Part shown: positions 24,595 through 33,798 of the stretch, piece by piece
Layout of the letters: every line of letters begins with the position of its first letter
Position numbering within the stretch: the stretch's first letter is position 1
Assembly: GCA_052315415.1 (NCBI GenBank)
Contig: JBLSDH010000009.1
Coordinates: forward strand, 1-57,555
Origin: Cuniculiplasma sp052315415
GTDB lineage: Archaea; Thermoplasmatota; Thermoplasmata; Thermoplasmatales; Thermoplasmataceae
DNA: 57,555 bases
Reading direction: 5' to 3'
Translations under genes and position numbers: made by a program
The notes under the pieces: model-generated
The model's database searches: none
Seen by the model: the letters and a program-made list of their open reading frames with translations, nothing else
What the model was told of the DNA's origin: nothing

Positions 24595-25800
24595 ATGGTA
24601 TACATAACAGTCAAAGACGGAAAGATTCAGGTAGGAAACAATCCAACAATAGGTTATATAGAAGGAGATGGAATCGGTCCTGACATAACATCAGCCATGA
24701 TAAAGGTCATAAACGGATCACTTGAAATTGCTTATAATGGAGAAAGATCCATAGAATGGGAAAAAATTGAGGCTGGAGAAGAAGCATATAATAAAACTGG
24801 GAAGCATCTTCCACAGGAATCCATTGAAAAGCTTGAGAAATGTGTAATATCAATTAAGGGCCCACTTACAACTCCTGTGGGACAGGGATTCAGAAGCCTG
24901 AATGTTACATTGAGGCAACATTTTGACCTTTACGCAAATGTAAGGCCAGTGAGATATTTTCCCGGAGTTCCCTCACCTGTGGTTCATCCGGAGCAGATGG
25001 ATGCTGTTGTCTTCAGAGAGAATACAGAAGACCTTTATGCAGGAATTGAGTGGAAGTACAACTCAGAGGAAGCTGCAAAGGTAAGGAACTTCCTTTCATC
25101 TGAATTCGGTATAAAATTATCAGATGATACTGGTATTGGTGTGAAACCCATAAGCAGATTCAAGAGTCAGAGGCTTGTTAGAAAAGCACTTGAATATGCT
25201 GTTGCAAATAAGAGAAGGAGTGTAACCCTTGTACACAAGGGAAATATAATGAAATACACAGAAGGGGCATTCAAGGACTGGGGTTATGAGGTTGCAGAGA
25301 AGGAATTTGGAGATAAAACAGTTAAGGAGGACGAATACCTTCAGAATCCAGAAGTTTATTCTGGTAAAATTGTGGTTAAAGACAGGATTGCAGATAACAT
25401 GTTTCAGCAGGTTCTAACAAGAACTTCAGAATATGATGTGATAGCAACAACAAATCTTAACGGAGATTACCTTTCAGATGCCCTTGCAGCTCAGGTTGGT
25501 GGTTTAGGAATTGCTCCGGGAGCGAATATTGGGGATATTTATGCCATATTTGAGGCGGTTCATGGATCAGCTCCAAAATATGCAGGAATGGATATTGCAA
25601 ACCCAACCTCACTGATACTCTCAGGTGTAATGATGCTGAGGCATATTGGATGGAGTGAAGCTGCAGACATATTAGAAAAGGCAGTTGAACAGTGTTACAG
25701 AGATCAGAAGGTTACACAGGATCTTGCAAGGGTACTGAACATACCTGCACTTAAATGTTCTGAGTTTGCAAACGAAATAATCAACAGGATGAAACCATAA
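24595..25800 (+). CDS. icd: Isocitrate dehydrogenase, NADP-dependent
   Basis: Oxidises and decarboxylates isocitrate to 2-oxoglutarate in the citric acid cycle. The isocitrate-binding loop RSLNVTLRQHFDLYANVRPVRYF carries the phosphorylatable-type Ser and the Arg residues; Lys and Asp metal/substrate residues are in VTLVHKGNIMKYTEG and NLNGDYLSDALAAQ. The coenzyme loop HGSAPKYAG has Lys-Tyr where the E. coli enzyme has K344-Y345, which bind the NADP 2'-phosphate, so NADP is predicted. At 401 residues it is complete. The 3' end overlaps the convergent neighbour by 20 bases. Its promoter is divergent from purA. Confidence 0.96.
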   Translation: MVYITVKDGKIQVGNNPTIGYIEGDGIGPDITSAMIKVINGSLEIAYNGERSIEWEKIEAGEEAYNKTGKHLPQESIEKLEKCVISIKGPLTTPVGQGFRSLNVTLRQHFDLYANVRPVRYFPGVPSPVVHPEQMDAVVFRENTEDLYAGIEWKYNSEEAAKVRNFLSSEFGIKLSDDTGIGVKPISRFKSQRLVRKALEYAVANKRRSVTLVHKGNIMKYTEGAFKDWGYEVAEKEFGDKTVKEDEYLQNPEVYSGKIVVKDRIADNMFQQVLTRTSEYDVIATTNLNGDYLSDALAAQVGGLGIAPGANIGDIYAIFEAVHGSAPKYAGMDIANPTSLILSGVMMLRHIGWSEAADILEKAVEQCYRDQKVTQDLARVLNIPALKCSEFANEIINRMKP

Positions 25801-26962
25801 AATTTATTCTGTCAATGGAAGATAGATTTCTTCCGACTTTTATCCTTGCTGGAAGATTATTGTAAAATAGGTCATAGTGTTCAAAAGAATCAGAAAGTAT
25901 ATTCAAATATGATATACCGATTGTATTATCAACCATGTTGAGAACGTCAATCAGACTGCTGTAACCTATTACTGTTAGGATAGGTCCGTTAAGTGCTCTG
26001 AGTTTAAGATCATTCATTGTAGATGGCCCATATTCATTTTTGAATATATGGACGGTTTCCGGCAGATCTTCAACATAATCGAAATTGAATTTCAGCATGT
26101 TTCTGGATGTCTCCCTGTCCATCTCAACTTGCTCCCTTCCATTGAAATAATTTACATTGCTGTCAGGCCCGTAAAACTTTTCCGCTCTTCTTCTTATTTC
26201 CTCTGATAATCTGTTTATAAAATATTTAGATTCGCCCGTTTCTATAAAAAAAATGGAATCACGAAAGCCTGAATTGGAAAAATGGTTCAAACTTGTTTCA
26301 AATATATCAAAGACTGACTGGTTTATGTATGATTTCTTTCCTATTACTGAAATTCCTGCCCCAAATGTTTTCCTTCTCACTGAATTAAAATCATATTCAT
26401 TCTCATTTTGCGAATCACCAAGGAATGTGATATCGCTCTGCAAGTAATTTTGTAAAATTTCTTCTCTTATTTTCTCTTTTTTGTCCACCATGTATAAGGG
26501 ATAGATCATGTTTTCCCCTGGATTCATGTTGTTGCATATCCACATTATTGTCAGTGGGTTTGAAATGTCCGGTATGATCACAGGAATTGTATTCCTCTGG
26601 AAGGATTCTTGCAGGGCATAAGCCATTGAAATAAATGGGTTTGACCTGTCAGTAAAATAAAAACTGATCCTATTGCAGGAAATTCTATTCAGGAATATAT
26701 GATCTCTTGGTGCCATTTTCCTGCTCGCAATCATCCTTGCAAGTTCTATTTCCTTCCCTACAGCATGTTTAGTTTTTCCAGTTTCGCTGCATGCCATATT
26801 CATCAGAGATGATTCCCTTAGTATTGTGTCCAGGGAATTTTCAAATTTTTTAAGGATGTCATATGTTTTAACTGGTACTTTTTCCCTGATATTGGAAATT
26901 TCAGGCATTATTGTTTCAAATTCACCTATCTCGGTTCCATCAAATACACTTAATGATTTCAT
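25781..26962 (-). CDS. Degenerate aldehyde dehydrogenase-like protein, catalytic Cys missing
   Basis: A 393-residue protein I read as a remote aldehyde dehydrogenase/acyl-CoA reductase relative. QRNTIPVIIPDISNPLTIMW (122-141) matches the GNTVVVKPSExTPLTAL cofactor segment, QSDITFLGDS (175-184) matches VxxISFTGS, and the stretch FDIFETSLNHFSNSGFRDSIFFIETGES corresponds to the FxNxGQxC region. There the catalytic Cys position is D235 and GQ is GF. FINRLSEEIRRRAEKFYGP then matches YDxFxxxLxxxAxxLxxGDP. The N-terminal 80 residues are unlike the family. It is probably not a normal oxidoreductase; a pseudoenzyme or a changed activity is possible. The fold assignment rests on pattern matching by eye. 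Converges on icd with a 20-base overlap. Confidence 0.5.
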   Translation of the reverse strand: MKSLSVFDGTEIGEFETIMPEISNIREKVPVKTYDILKKFENSLDTILRESSLMNMACSETGKTKHAVGKEIELARMIASRKMAPRDHIFLNRISCNRISFYFTDRSNPFISMAYALQESFQRNTIPVIIPDISNPLTIMWICNNMNPGENMIYPLYMVDKKEKIREEILQNYLQSDITFLGDSQNENEYDFNSVRRKTFGAGISVIGKKSYINQSVFDIFETSLNHFSNSGFRDSIFFIETGESKYFINRLSEEIRRRAEKFYGPDSNVNYFNGREQVEMDRETSRNMLKFNFDYVEDLPETVHIFKNEYGPSTMNDLKLRALNGPILTVIGYSSLIDVLNMVDNTIGISYLNILSDSFEHYDLFYNNLPARIKVGRNLSSIDRINFMVSSC

Positions 26963-27098
26963 GATTTTTCACCCATTATAATACAAAATACTGAAACACT
27001 TCTGGTAATTGAATGAATGCATTTTTAATTTATAATTTTCTAATTACTTTCAAAATATGATAACATAAGTTTAATATAAAAGAAATTATCCATTTTTT

Positions 27099-27533
27099 AT
27101 GAAAACCAAATATCTGATACCCAACAAGAGCAGTGGCAACTTCGGATTGGGTATGGCAGCCACTTTTCTTTCAATGGCCATACTGGGCCCATTCCTGAGT
27201 CTTGGATGGATACTTTCTGGTTTTTTTGGAGGTCTCATAGCAAGGGGTCCCGGAAGAGGATTTGCAGCTGCTCTCATTGGTGGACTTATAATTTCAGTGG
27301 TAGTATTCGAAATGTCCATACTGGTAAGCCCGTCTCTTTTCACAGACATAAGCAATTACACTGGAAATTTCTTTGTGCTTAATCAGGCTTTTTCAGTCTT
27401 CAGTGAGGTAAGAGCATATTACAAGGTTAATTCCACACAGACACTTATAAAAATACTCATTGAGGGTGGGGTAGTACCGGCAATTGGTGGATTCATTGGC
27501 GGTTCAATAATCAAAAATTCAAAAAGTGAGTGA
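27099..27533 (+). CDS. Gly-rich small membrane protein
   Basis: A 144-residue protein with three or four membrane helices (about residues 14-38, 39-68 and 115-138) in which Gly is frequent (FGLGMAATF, GWILSGFFGGLIARGPGRG, IGGFIGGSI). This resembles the DUF5518-type small archaeal membrane proteins. The loop between helices contains LFTDISNYTGNFFVLNQ and is probably outside. The gene stands alone; its end overlaps the convergent lipB by 23 bases. A TATA-like run lies about 30 bases before the ATG. Function unknown. Confidence 0.75.
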   Translation: MKTKYLIPNKSSGNFGLGMAATFLSMAILGPFLSLGWILSGFFGGLIARGPGRGFAAALIGGLIISVVVFEMSILVSPSLFTDISNYTGNFFVLNQAFSVFSEVRAYYKVNSTQTLIKILIEGGVVPAIGGFIGGSIIKNSKSE

Positions 27534-28173
27534 AATAAGAAATATCAGAAATATCACATTTTATATAATTTTTCTTTATGTTTTCTTCAAGATTTGCCTT
27601 TAAATCTTCGTATGATGAATTTACAAAATACATGGATTCAGGATCCAAACCACAAGGTTTTATTTTCTTGAAGCCTTCTAGCACTTCAGAGGAGTAGTTC
27701 AGTGACACCCCATGCATTGTGACACCATTCTCAATTCTCATACCAAATGAAGCCACCTTTCTCTTAACCCCATTGACATTTATCCAGAGCCCAGGTTCCT
27801 GGCCACGTGAAACTTCATAATTCATAGAACTTAGAGTTTTTTCGAAAATTCCCAAAATATAGTTTATCATTTCGCCTACATTTATTTTATTTGCAGTTCC
27901 AATCCTTATTATTGGATACAAAACAATCTGTCCTGGGCCATGATATGTTACATCTCCACCCCTTTCTGTCCTTATTGGATTGATTCCAGGATAATTTTCA
28001 GGATTTCCAGTTCTTCCAATTGTGTAAACAGGGTTGTGCTCAGTAAAAATATATGTATCGGGTATTTTATCTTCTGAACGTAATACCCTTAACTGTCTCT
28101 GAAACTCAAGGCACTGCAGATAGTCTGTTCTCTTTAAATCAACCAATAGGCTTGAAGTGGAGAGGTTTATCAT
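27511..28173 (-). CDS. lipB: Lipoyl (octanoyl) transferase LipB
   Basis: Moves an octanoyl group from acyl carrier protein to the lipoyl domain lysine of E2, the first step of lipoate assembly. The family signature RGGDVTYHGPGQIVLYPIIRIG is intact, as are the active-site Lys region NGVKRKVASFGMRI and the Cys region KPCGLDP. About 220 residues, full length. A TTG six bases upstream is also in frame; I prefer the ATG. It overlaps the end of lpdA by about 35 bases and is the last gene of the operon, so it is made with the complex it modifies. Confidence 0.95.
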   Translation of the reverse strand: MINLSTSSLLVDLKRTDYLQCLEFQRQLRVLRSEDKIPDTYIFTEHNPVYTIGRTGNPENYPGINPIRTERGGDVTYHGPGQIVLYPIIRIGTANKINVGEMINYILGIFEKTLSSMNYEVSRGQEPGLWINVNGVKRKVASFGMRIENGVTMHGVSLNYSSEVLEGFKKIKPCGLDPESMYFVNSSYEDLKANLEENIKKNYIKCDISDISYFTHFLNF

Positions 28174-29458
28174 ATGCAATCTGTGCGGATTCCTGTATAC
28201 CTTCCGAGACCGTAGGATGTGGATGAATTGTCATGCCAATATCACCAATTGCAACACCTGTTTCAACCGCAACTGAGATTTCACTTATCATTTCAGAGGC
28301 ATGTGGGGCAGCAATTGCAGCTCCAACAACATATCCATTATCATCATAATAAAGTGTATAGAATCCTGTGGTTTCATTCAGACCCTGTGATCTTCCGTTA
28401 GCAGCCAGAGGATATCTTGTGAAATGTTCAGTCTTTCTCCCAGTAAATGCTATTTCTGGATCAGAATATACCACCATTGGCATTGCCATATAATCAACAG
28501 TGGCCTTTTCACCGCATATATTTGATGCCACTATTTCTCCATCATAAAAGGCTTTGTGTGCAAGCATTGGACCACCGCTCACATCACCAACAGCATAAAC
28601 GTTTGTTTCCTTTGTCATTTTTTTGTTGTCTGTTTTTATGAATCCGTTTTCAATTTCAACGTTTATGTTCTCAAGGCCGAAACCCTCTGTATTTGGTTTT
28701 CTTCCCACAGTAACAAGTACATTGTCAGCAGAGAGATTTGCTCCTGATTCCAGTTTAATGTAATACTTATCCCTCTTCTCAACACTCTGAACCTTTGCCG
28801 AAAGCATTATCCTTATTCCAAGTTCCTTCATTCTCCTTTCAACAGGCTTAACAAGTTCAGGTTCAAATCCATTCAATATGTTAGGGAGCATCTCAATAAT
28901 TGTGACCTGTGAACCTATCTTTGCAAAGGCGGTTCCTATTTCAACCCCTATGTATCCGCCGCCTATTATTATTAGATCTTTTGGAACGTTTTTTATGTCA
29001 AGAATATCCCTGTTATCTGAAACATCCTTGAATGATGGTATGCTTACTGCAGATGAACCTGTTGCAATTACGATGTTATCGCACTGTAAAACCTCCTGAT
29101 TCACCCGTACATGATTTTTATCAACGATGTAACCTTCACCATTTATTATTCTAACACCATAGGCTCTGCATAATGTTTCCACGCCAGATACAAGACGATT
29201 TATCATTGTCCATTTCCAGTTTTGCCACTGGTTCATATCTATATTGTAACTGATTCTAACCCCCGGAAGCGATTTAAGATATCCAATATTGTTTGCCATT
29301 TCAATCAGAGCTTTCGATGGTATGCATCCATAATTAAGGCATTCACCACCCATTCTGTTTTTTTCAATTAGGGCTACTGACTTCCCCTTCTGGCCAAGTC
29401 GAATTGCAGTTGAATAACCACCTGGGCCCCCACCGATGATCACAGCATCATACTTCAT
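28139..29458 (-). CDS. lpdA: Dihydrolipoyl dehydrogenase (E3)
   Basis: Flavoprotein that reoxidises the dihydrolipoyl group on E2 and passes electrons to NAD. FAD-binding IIGGGPGGYSTAIRLGQKG lies at the N-terminus, the redox disulfide is C40/C45 in GGECLNYGCIPSK, the NAD-binding GGGYIGVEIGTAF is in the middle, and the base is the His pair of TIHPHPTVSEG near the C-terminus. About 439 residues. The ATG has GGTGA six bases upstream; a TTG one codon earlier is less likely. It starts six bases after the E2 stop and overlaps lipB at its end. Confidence 0.97.
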   Translation of the reverse strand: MKYDAVIIGGGPGGYSTAIRLGQKGKSVALIEKNRMGGECLNYGCIPSKALIEMANNIGYLKSLPGVRISYNIDMNQWQNWKWTMINRLVSGVETLCRAYGVRIINGEGYIVDKNHVRVNQEVLQCDNIVIATGSSAVSIPSFKDVSDNRDILDIKNVPKDLIIIGGGYIGVEIGTAFAKIGSQVTIIEMLPNILNGFEPELVKPVERRMKELGIRIMLSAKVQSVEKRDKYYIKLESGANLSADNVLVTVGRKPNTEGFGLENINVEIENGFIKTDNKKMTKETNVYAVGDVSGGPMLAHKAFYDGEIVASNICGEKATVDYMAMPMVVYSDPEIAFTGRKTEHFTRYPLAANGRSQGLNETTGFYTLYYDDNGYVVGAAIAAPHASEMISEISVAVETGVAIGDIGMTIHPHPTVSEGIQESAQIAYDKPLHFKPIG

Positions 29459-29464
29459 CAATTT

Positions 29465-30856
29465 TCACCTTAGTTTTAAATTCAAAAGGAATGGCTTTTC
29501 CATGTATTCCCTTATTCTGTTTATGAATCTTGCCGCATCAGCACCATCTATGAGCCTGTGATCACAGGAGAGTGAAAGATACATATGCCTTCTGTGACTG
29601 CCATTCTTATCAATTGTGGAAAATGTACGGTGAGTTGCAAGTATAGCAACCTCAGGATAGTTGATTATTGGTGTTGATATAAGTCCTCCTATTGATCCAA
29701 CGTTTGTCAGTGTGAATGTTGAATCCTGGACATCGCTCAGTGAAAGCTTTCCATCCCTTGCCTTTCCTGCAAGATCCCTTATCTCCTCGTTCAATTCCAT
29801 AATGCTCTTTTTATCAACATTCTTAACCACTACAACTGTTAGACCTGAAGGTGTATCAACAGCTATTCCTATGTTTATGTCTTTTTTCATTATGTAGTTT
29901 TTATTCTGTTCATCATAGATTGAGTTAAACTTTGTGAATTCCTTCAATGCTTCTGATACAATCTTTGCAAAAATTGGTGTTACAGTTATCTTTATCCCTG
30001 ATTCTCTCATTGCCTCTGTGGATTGCATTATTTCTGTTACATCGGCCTCTTCTGTTATCATGAAATGTGGCATTATCTGCTTGGATTTTGTCATTTTTTC
30101 GAATATGATTCGTCTTAAACCCTTCATTTCTATAAGTTTGTCTGATTCCAAATGTTTGGCCTCAGGTTTTACCTTTTCTTCATGAATTTCCTCAACAACC
30201 TCTTTAGTGTGTTCTGTTGATGGGATGGTTTTTACTTCCTCCACCTTTAGCTCTTTTTTATCTTCGCTTTGCGCAGGCTTTTCTGTTACCTGTTGGGCAC
30301 TCTGTGGTTTTGCACTTACCTGCTGAACTGGTTCTTCCATTTTTTTGTTTTTTCCTTCTCTCATTTCCCTTTCGGTTCTATCCAGATCTTCTATTGTTAT
30401 CCTGCCGTTTGGCCCGGTTGGAACTACTGTCTCAATGTCAATTCCTCTTTCCTTAGCTATTCTTCTAATCGTCGGTGTGGCTATTACCCTATCCACCTTG
30501 CCATCATTAGCGTTTTGCATTGAATCCACCTTTTTACCATCTGTTATATTCATCTTTATATTTTTATTTTCCTCTTTTGATTGATTACCTTCATTGTTTT
30601 CTTCTATTTTTGAATCTGAAGAGCCGTCGTCTATTTCTATAATTTCAGAGCCTACCTTGACAACTGAGCCCTGTGCTGCCAGAAGCCTCTTTACTGTGCC
30701 GGAAACGGGAGAGGGTATGCTTACGTTTACCTTATCGGTCATAACTTCAACCATATCCTGATCCTTTGCAATTTTGTCCCCTTCCTTTACCTTCCAGGCA
30801 ACTATTTCTCCTTCTGCCACTCCTTCTCCAATATCCGGAAGTTTGAATTTATACAT
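29465..30856 (-). CDS. Dihydrolipoyl acyltransferase (E2) of a 2-oxoacid dehydrogenase complex
   Basis: The core of the complex: it carries the swinging lipoyl arm and transfers the acyl group to CoA. One N-terminal lipoyl domain has the modified lysine K42 in VMTDKVNVSIP; a peripheral-subunit-binding domain follows (ATPTIRRIAKERGIDI...GPNGRITIEDL, about residues 130-162), separated by Glu/Lys/Gln-rich flexible linkers; the catalytic domain fills the C-terminal 230 residues and has the active-site His433 in DHRLIDGA. At 463 residues with a single lipoyl domain it is the usual archaeal/Gram-positive layout. Substrate choice (pyruvate versus branched-chain 2-oxoacids) cannot be read from E2; the Thermoplasma acidophilum complex is known to act on branched-chain acids and pyruvate. 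Confidence 0.95.
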   Translation of the reverse strand: MYKFKLPDIGEGVAEGEIVAWKVKEGDKIAKDQDMVEVMTDKVNVSIPSPVSGTVKRLLAAQGSVVKVGSEIIEIDDGSSDSKIEENNEGNQSKEENKNIKMNITDGKKVDSMQNANDGKVDRVIATPTIRRIAKERGIDIETVVPTGPNGRITIEDLDRTEREMREGKNKKMEEPVQQVSAKPQSAQQVTEKPAQSEDKKELKVEEVKTIPSTEHTKEVVEEIHEEKVKPEAKHLESDKLIEMKGLRRIIFEKMTKSKQIMPHFMITEEADVTEIMQSTEAMRESGIKITVTPIFAKIVSEALKEFTKFNSIYDEQNKNYIMKKDINIGIAVDTPSGLTVVVVKNVDKKSIMELNEEIRDLAGKARDGKLSLSDVQDSTFTLTNVGSIGGLISTPIINYPEVAILATHRTFSTIDKNGSHRRHMYLSLSCDHRLIDGADAARFINRIREYMEKPFLLNLKLR

Positions 30857-30861
30857 TTAAA

Positions 30862-31836
30862 TCACCTGAATTCCCTCAATTTCTTTACTGCCTTCATTAT
30901 TCTTGTCTCATCAGGGAGATATTTCTCCTCAAGTCTGTAAGGAAATGGAGTGTCAAGACCAGTAACCCTCAAAATAGGGCCAATTAGATAATCAATTGCC
31001 CTTTCAGAAATGAAGGCAGATATCTCTGCACCCATACCCAGTGTCCTTGGAGCCTCATGAACAATTATTACCCTACCCGTCTTTTTCACTGATTCAATTA
31101 TTGACTTTCCGTCATAAGGCATAAGTGTTCTCAGATCGATTATGTCAGCACTTATTCTATTATCGGTCACCACCTTTTTGACAAGTGGCACCATGCTTCC
31201 ATATGTAATGAAAGTGAACTCGTCACCCTCAGTTACAAGGGATGCTTTTCCAATAGGTATCTCATATTCCTCCTCAGGTACATCCTCCTTGATTGACCTG
31301 TAAAGTTTTTTGGGCTCAAGGAATATCACAGGATCATTCATCTTCAATGCTGAAATCAATAAACCTTTAGCATCGTATGGTCCAGATGGCGTTACCACGG
31401 TTAAACCTGAGGTATGTACGAAATAAGATTCACCACTTTGTGAATGATACAGACCCCCTCTTATGCCTCCTCCATAGGGGGTACGCAGCACCATTGGTAC
31501 CTTCAGTCTTCCTCCACTCCTGTATCTTATTTTTGCAGCCTGACTGACCAGCTGATCAAAGGCTGTGAATATAAAATCCTGAAATTGTATCTCTGGCACA
31601 GGTTTCAATCCAGCAAGTGCCATACCAATTGCAGAACCAACTATTCCAAGTTCAACAAGAGGAGTGTCAATTACCCTCTTCTCCCCATATTTGGATAGAA
31701 GACCGTCAGTTACCCTGAACACTCCACCATCAACACCCACATCCTCTCCAAGAAGTATTATCCTGTCATCCTTTGCCATCATTTGATCAAGTGTTGAATT
31801 AAGTGCCTGAACTATATTCATGGTCTTCGAACTCAT
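30862..31836 (-). CDS. 2-oxoacid dehydrogenase E1 component, beta subunit
   Basis: Beta subunit of the thiamine-diphosphate enzyme that decarboxylates the 2-oxoacid. LLGEDVGVDGGVFRVTDGLL contains the Glu that activates the thiamine ring; TPLVELGIVGSAIGMALAG, EIQFQDFIFTAFDQLVSQAAKIRYRSGG and RTPYGGGIRGGLYHSQS are family signatures. 324 residues. It overlaps the E1alpha stop as ATGA and is followed by E2 after five bases, so E1alpha, E1beta and E2 are tightly coupled. Most similar in pattern to branched-chain-type E1beta proteins. Confidence 0.96.
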   Translation of the reverse strand: MSSKTMNIVQALNSTLDQMMAKDDRIILLGEDVGVDGGVFRVTDGLLSKYGEKRVIDTPLVELGIVGSAIGMALAGLKPVPEIQFQDFIFTAFDQLVSQAAKIRYRSGGRLKVPMVLRTPYGGGIRGGLYHSQSGESYFVHTSGLTVVTPSGPYDAKGLLISALKMNDPVIFLEPKKLYRSIKEDVPEEEYEIPIGKASLVTEGDEFTFITYGSMVPLVKKVVTDNRISADIIDLRTLMPYDGKSIIESVKKTGRVIIVHEAPRTLGMGAEISAFISERAIDYLIGPILRVTGLDTPFPYRLEEKYLPDETRIMKAVKKLREFR

Positions 31837-32825
31837 TGCAGATCACGCTCCTCCTCTTCAAGTATCCAGTTCTTATTTTCATAGATATCCTGGAACAGTG
31901 TGTCATCGCTGGGCTCAGGGATCAAGAGCCTTTCCTCCAGTTTCTTTTCGATGAATTCATTTGCCTCTTTCTTTATTTTTTCTATATGTGCCTGATCAAT
32001 ATAGCCCCTTTCAATAAGCTTCTTTTCCGTCAGAACTATAGGATCGTTTGGACTGCCTTCCGTTATCTCATTCTTTCTGTACTTAGTTGGATCATCTGAT
32101 GTTGAATGGGGCCCCATCCTGTAACAAACTGCTTCAATAAGCACGGGTTCAGAAGTTTCTCTCATCATATCCACAATAGGCTTTGTTTGCTCATACATTT
32201 CAAGAAGATCCCTGCCTTCTATCCTATAGCCTTTCATTCCATATGCATCAGCCTTCTTCCATATTTCCTGCTTTGTCTGCTTCTCAGTGGGTATTGATAT
32301 TGCCCAACCATTATTTTCACAAAAGAAGAGAACAGGAACATTCCATACAGCCGCCATATTCATGGCTGCATGGAAGTCAGGTTCTGAACTTGAACCGTCA
32401 CCGAATGATGCTGTCACTATGCCCTTTTCATTCCTGTATTTCTTTTTATAAGCATATCCAACAGCCAGTGGCAGGTTAGTTGCCACAGGGCTCTGAACAC
32501 TCATGAAATGATAATCCACGGCGCTGAAATGAGAGGGCATCTGCCTCCCTTTTTCCTCATCCTCTTTGTTTCCAATTATCTGATCCATAAGTTTTTCAAC
32601 GGGGACACCCCTGTGAATCATTAACGGCACGTCCCTGTAATACTGAAAGAATATGTCATCATCAGTGAGACACATTGAAAGCCCAATTTGTATTGCCTCC
32701 TGTCCCATTGTTGGTGTATAGAATCCAACTTTCCCTTGCCTCTGGGCCATCATAATTCTTTTGTCAAATGTTCTTGAAATAACCATAGCGTTGTATGCTC
32801 TTACAATTTCTTCCTTTTCTCCCAA
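31833..32825 (-). CDS. 2-oxoacid dehydrogenase E1 component, alpha subunit
   Basis: Alpha subunit of E1. The thiamine-diphosphate/Mg motif is GDGSSSEPDFHAAMNMAAVWNVP...ENN. The substrate-channel segments FYTPTMGQEAIQIGLS, QYYRDVPLMIHRG and the phosphorylation-loop-like YRMGPHSTSDDPTKYR are intact; the last is typical of branched-chain-type E1alpha. 330 residues. The start directly follows the lipA stop. Together with E1beta, E2 and E3 it forms a full oxidative decarboxylase complex, unusual in archaea outside Thermoplasmatales, haloarchaea and some Crenarchaeota, which otherwise use ferredoxin oxidoreductases. Confidence 0.96.
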   Translation of the reverse strand: MGEKEEIVRAYNAMVISRTFDKRIMMAQRQGKVGFYTPTMGQEAIQIGLSMCLTDDDIFFQYYRDVPLMIHRGVPVEKLMDQIIGNKEDEEKGRQMPSHFSAVDYHFMSVQSPVATNLPLAVGYAYKKKYRNEKGIVTASFGDGSSSEPDFHAAMNMAAVWNVPVLFFCENNGWAISIPTEKQTKQEIWKKADAYGMKGYRIEGRDLLEMYEQTKPIVDMMRETSEPVLIEAVCYRMGPHSTSDDPTKYRKNEITEGSPNDPIVLTEKKLIERGYIDQAHIEKIKKEANEFIEKKLEERLLIPEPSDDTLFQDIYENKNWILEEEERDLQ

Positions 32826-33683
32826 TCAATCACCTCTGTTATTTTCAATCCAAGCTTCAAATGCCCTGTAGGATGTTCTGACAAGCGGGCCAGAAGCAAC
32901 AAATTTGAAACCCTTTCTTTTTCCTGTAATATAAAGTTGTTTATAAACTTCTGCGGATTTATATTCAGTAACGGGAAGCTGCTTTTTTGAGGGCCTTAGA
33001 TACTGACCAATTGTCAGTATATCGACACCAACCTTTCTAAGATCGTCCATAGCCTCCTCAACTTCCTCCTCCGTTTCTCCATGTCCCAGCATTATGGAGG
33101 ATTTTGTTATCATTTTTTTATCCCTTTCCTTCACATATTTCAGTACTTCAAGAGACTGATCATAACCTGCCCTCGGATCCCTCACTTTTGGAGTTAATCG
33201 TCTCACAGTCTCTATATTATGTGCCAATACATCCGGCCCAGCGTTTATTATCTCATCAATTAATTCTTTTTTTCCTTGAAAATCGGGTATAAGAGATTCC
33301 ACCTTTAATCCGTTATCTTTTAATAGTTTTATTGTCCTTGCAAAAGCCTTAGATCCCTGATCTGGAAGATCATCCCTGTCCACGGAGGTCAAAACCACAA
33401 ACTTTAGGTTCATTTTCAATGCAGAATCAAGAACTTCCTCAGGTTCATATGGATTTAAAGGTTGAACGTTGCCGTGTGTGACTGAACAAAATCTGCATCC
33501 CCTTGTGCAATTTTTTCCGAGTAGCATGAATGTTGCAGTACCAGACTCCCAGCATTCTGAAATATTTGGACATCTTGCCTCCTCACAAACTGTGTGGAGA
33601 CTATTTGATCTTATAATAGAATTAACTTTTGCAAAGGTTTCACCTGATGGCAGCCTTACCTTTACATAGTCGGGCCTTTCCAT
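32826..33683 (-). CDS. lipA: Lipoyl synthase LipA
   Basis: Radical-SAM enzyme that inserts two sulfur atoms into the octanoyl chain on E2. Both Fe-S clusters are present: the auxiliary one by C33, C38 and C44 (CEEARCPNISEC) and the radical-SAM one by C59, C63 and C66 (CTRGCRFC). The C-terminal ligand motif for the auxiliary cluster is GPLVRTSY. 285 residues, full length. It is the first gene of the lipA-E1alpha-E1beta-E2-E3-lipB operon and lies next to E1alpha with no gap. The likely promoter is in the 115-base divergent gap shared with the HIT gene. Confidence 0.97.
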   Translation of the reverse strand: MERPDYVKVRLPSGETFAKVNSIIRSNSLHTVCEEARCPNISECWESGTATFMLLGKNCTRGCRFCSVTHGNVQPLNPYEPEEVLDSALKMNLKFVVLTSVDRDDLPDQGSKAFARTIKLLKDNGLKVESLIPDFQGKKELIDEIINAGPDVLAHNIETVRRLTPKVRDPRAGYDQSLEVLKYVKERDKKMITKSSIMLGHGETEEEVEEAMDDLRKVGVDILTIGQYLRPSKKQLPVTEYKSAEVYKQLYITGKRKGFKFVASGPLVRTSYRAFEAWIENNRGD

Positions 33684-33798
33684 GGAAGTTAATCTTCTTT
33701 TGACTTATTAATTTGATTTATTTTTCAAACCATTATGAAATATTATATGCAAAGTGTTGTTAAGGTTAATATTTTAATACTTCCTAACATACCAAATC

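Noticed and set aside
28219..30584. Several plus-strand frames of 60-84 codons opposite E2 and E3
   Set aside because: Mirror frames of strongly conserved genes, with His/Gln/Leu-rich chance composition.
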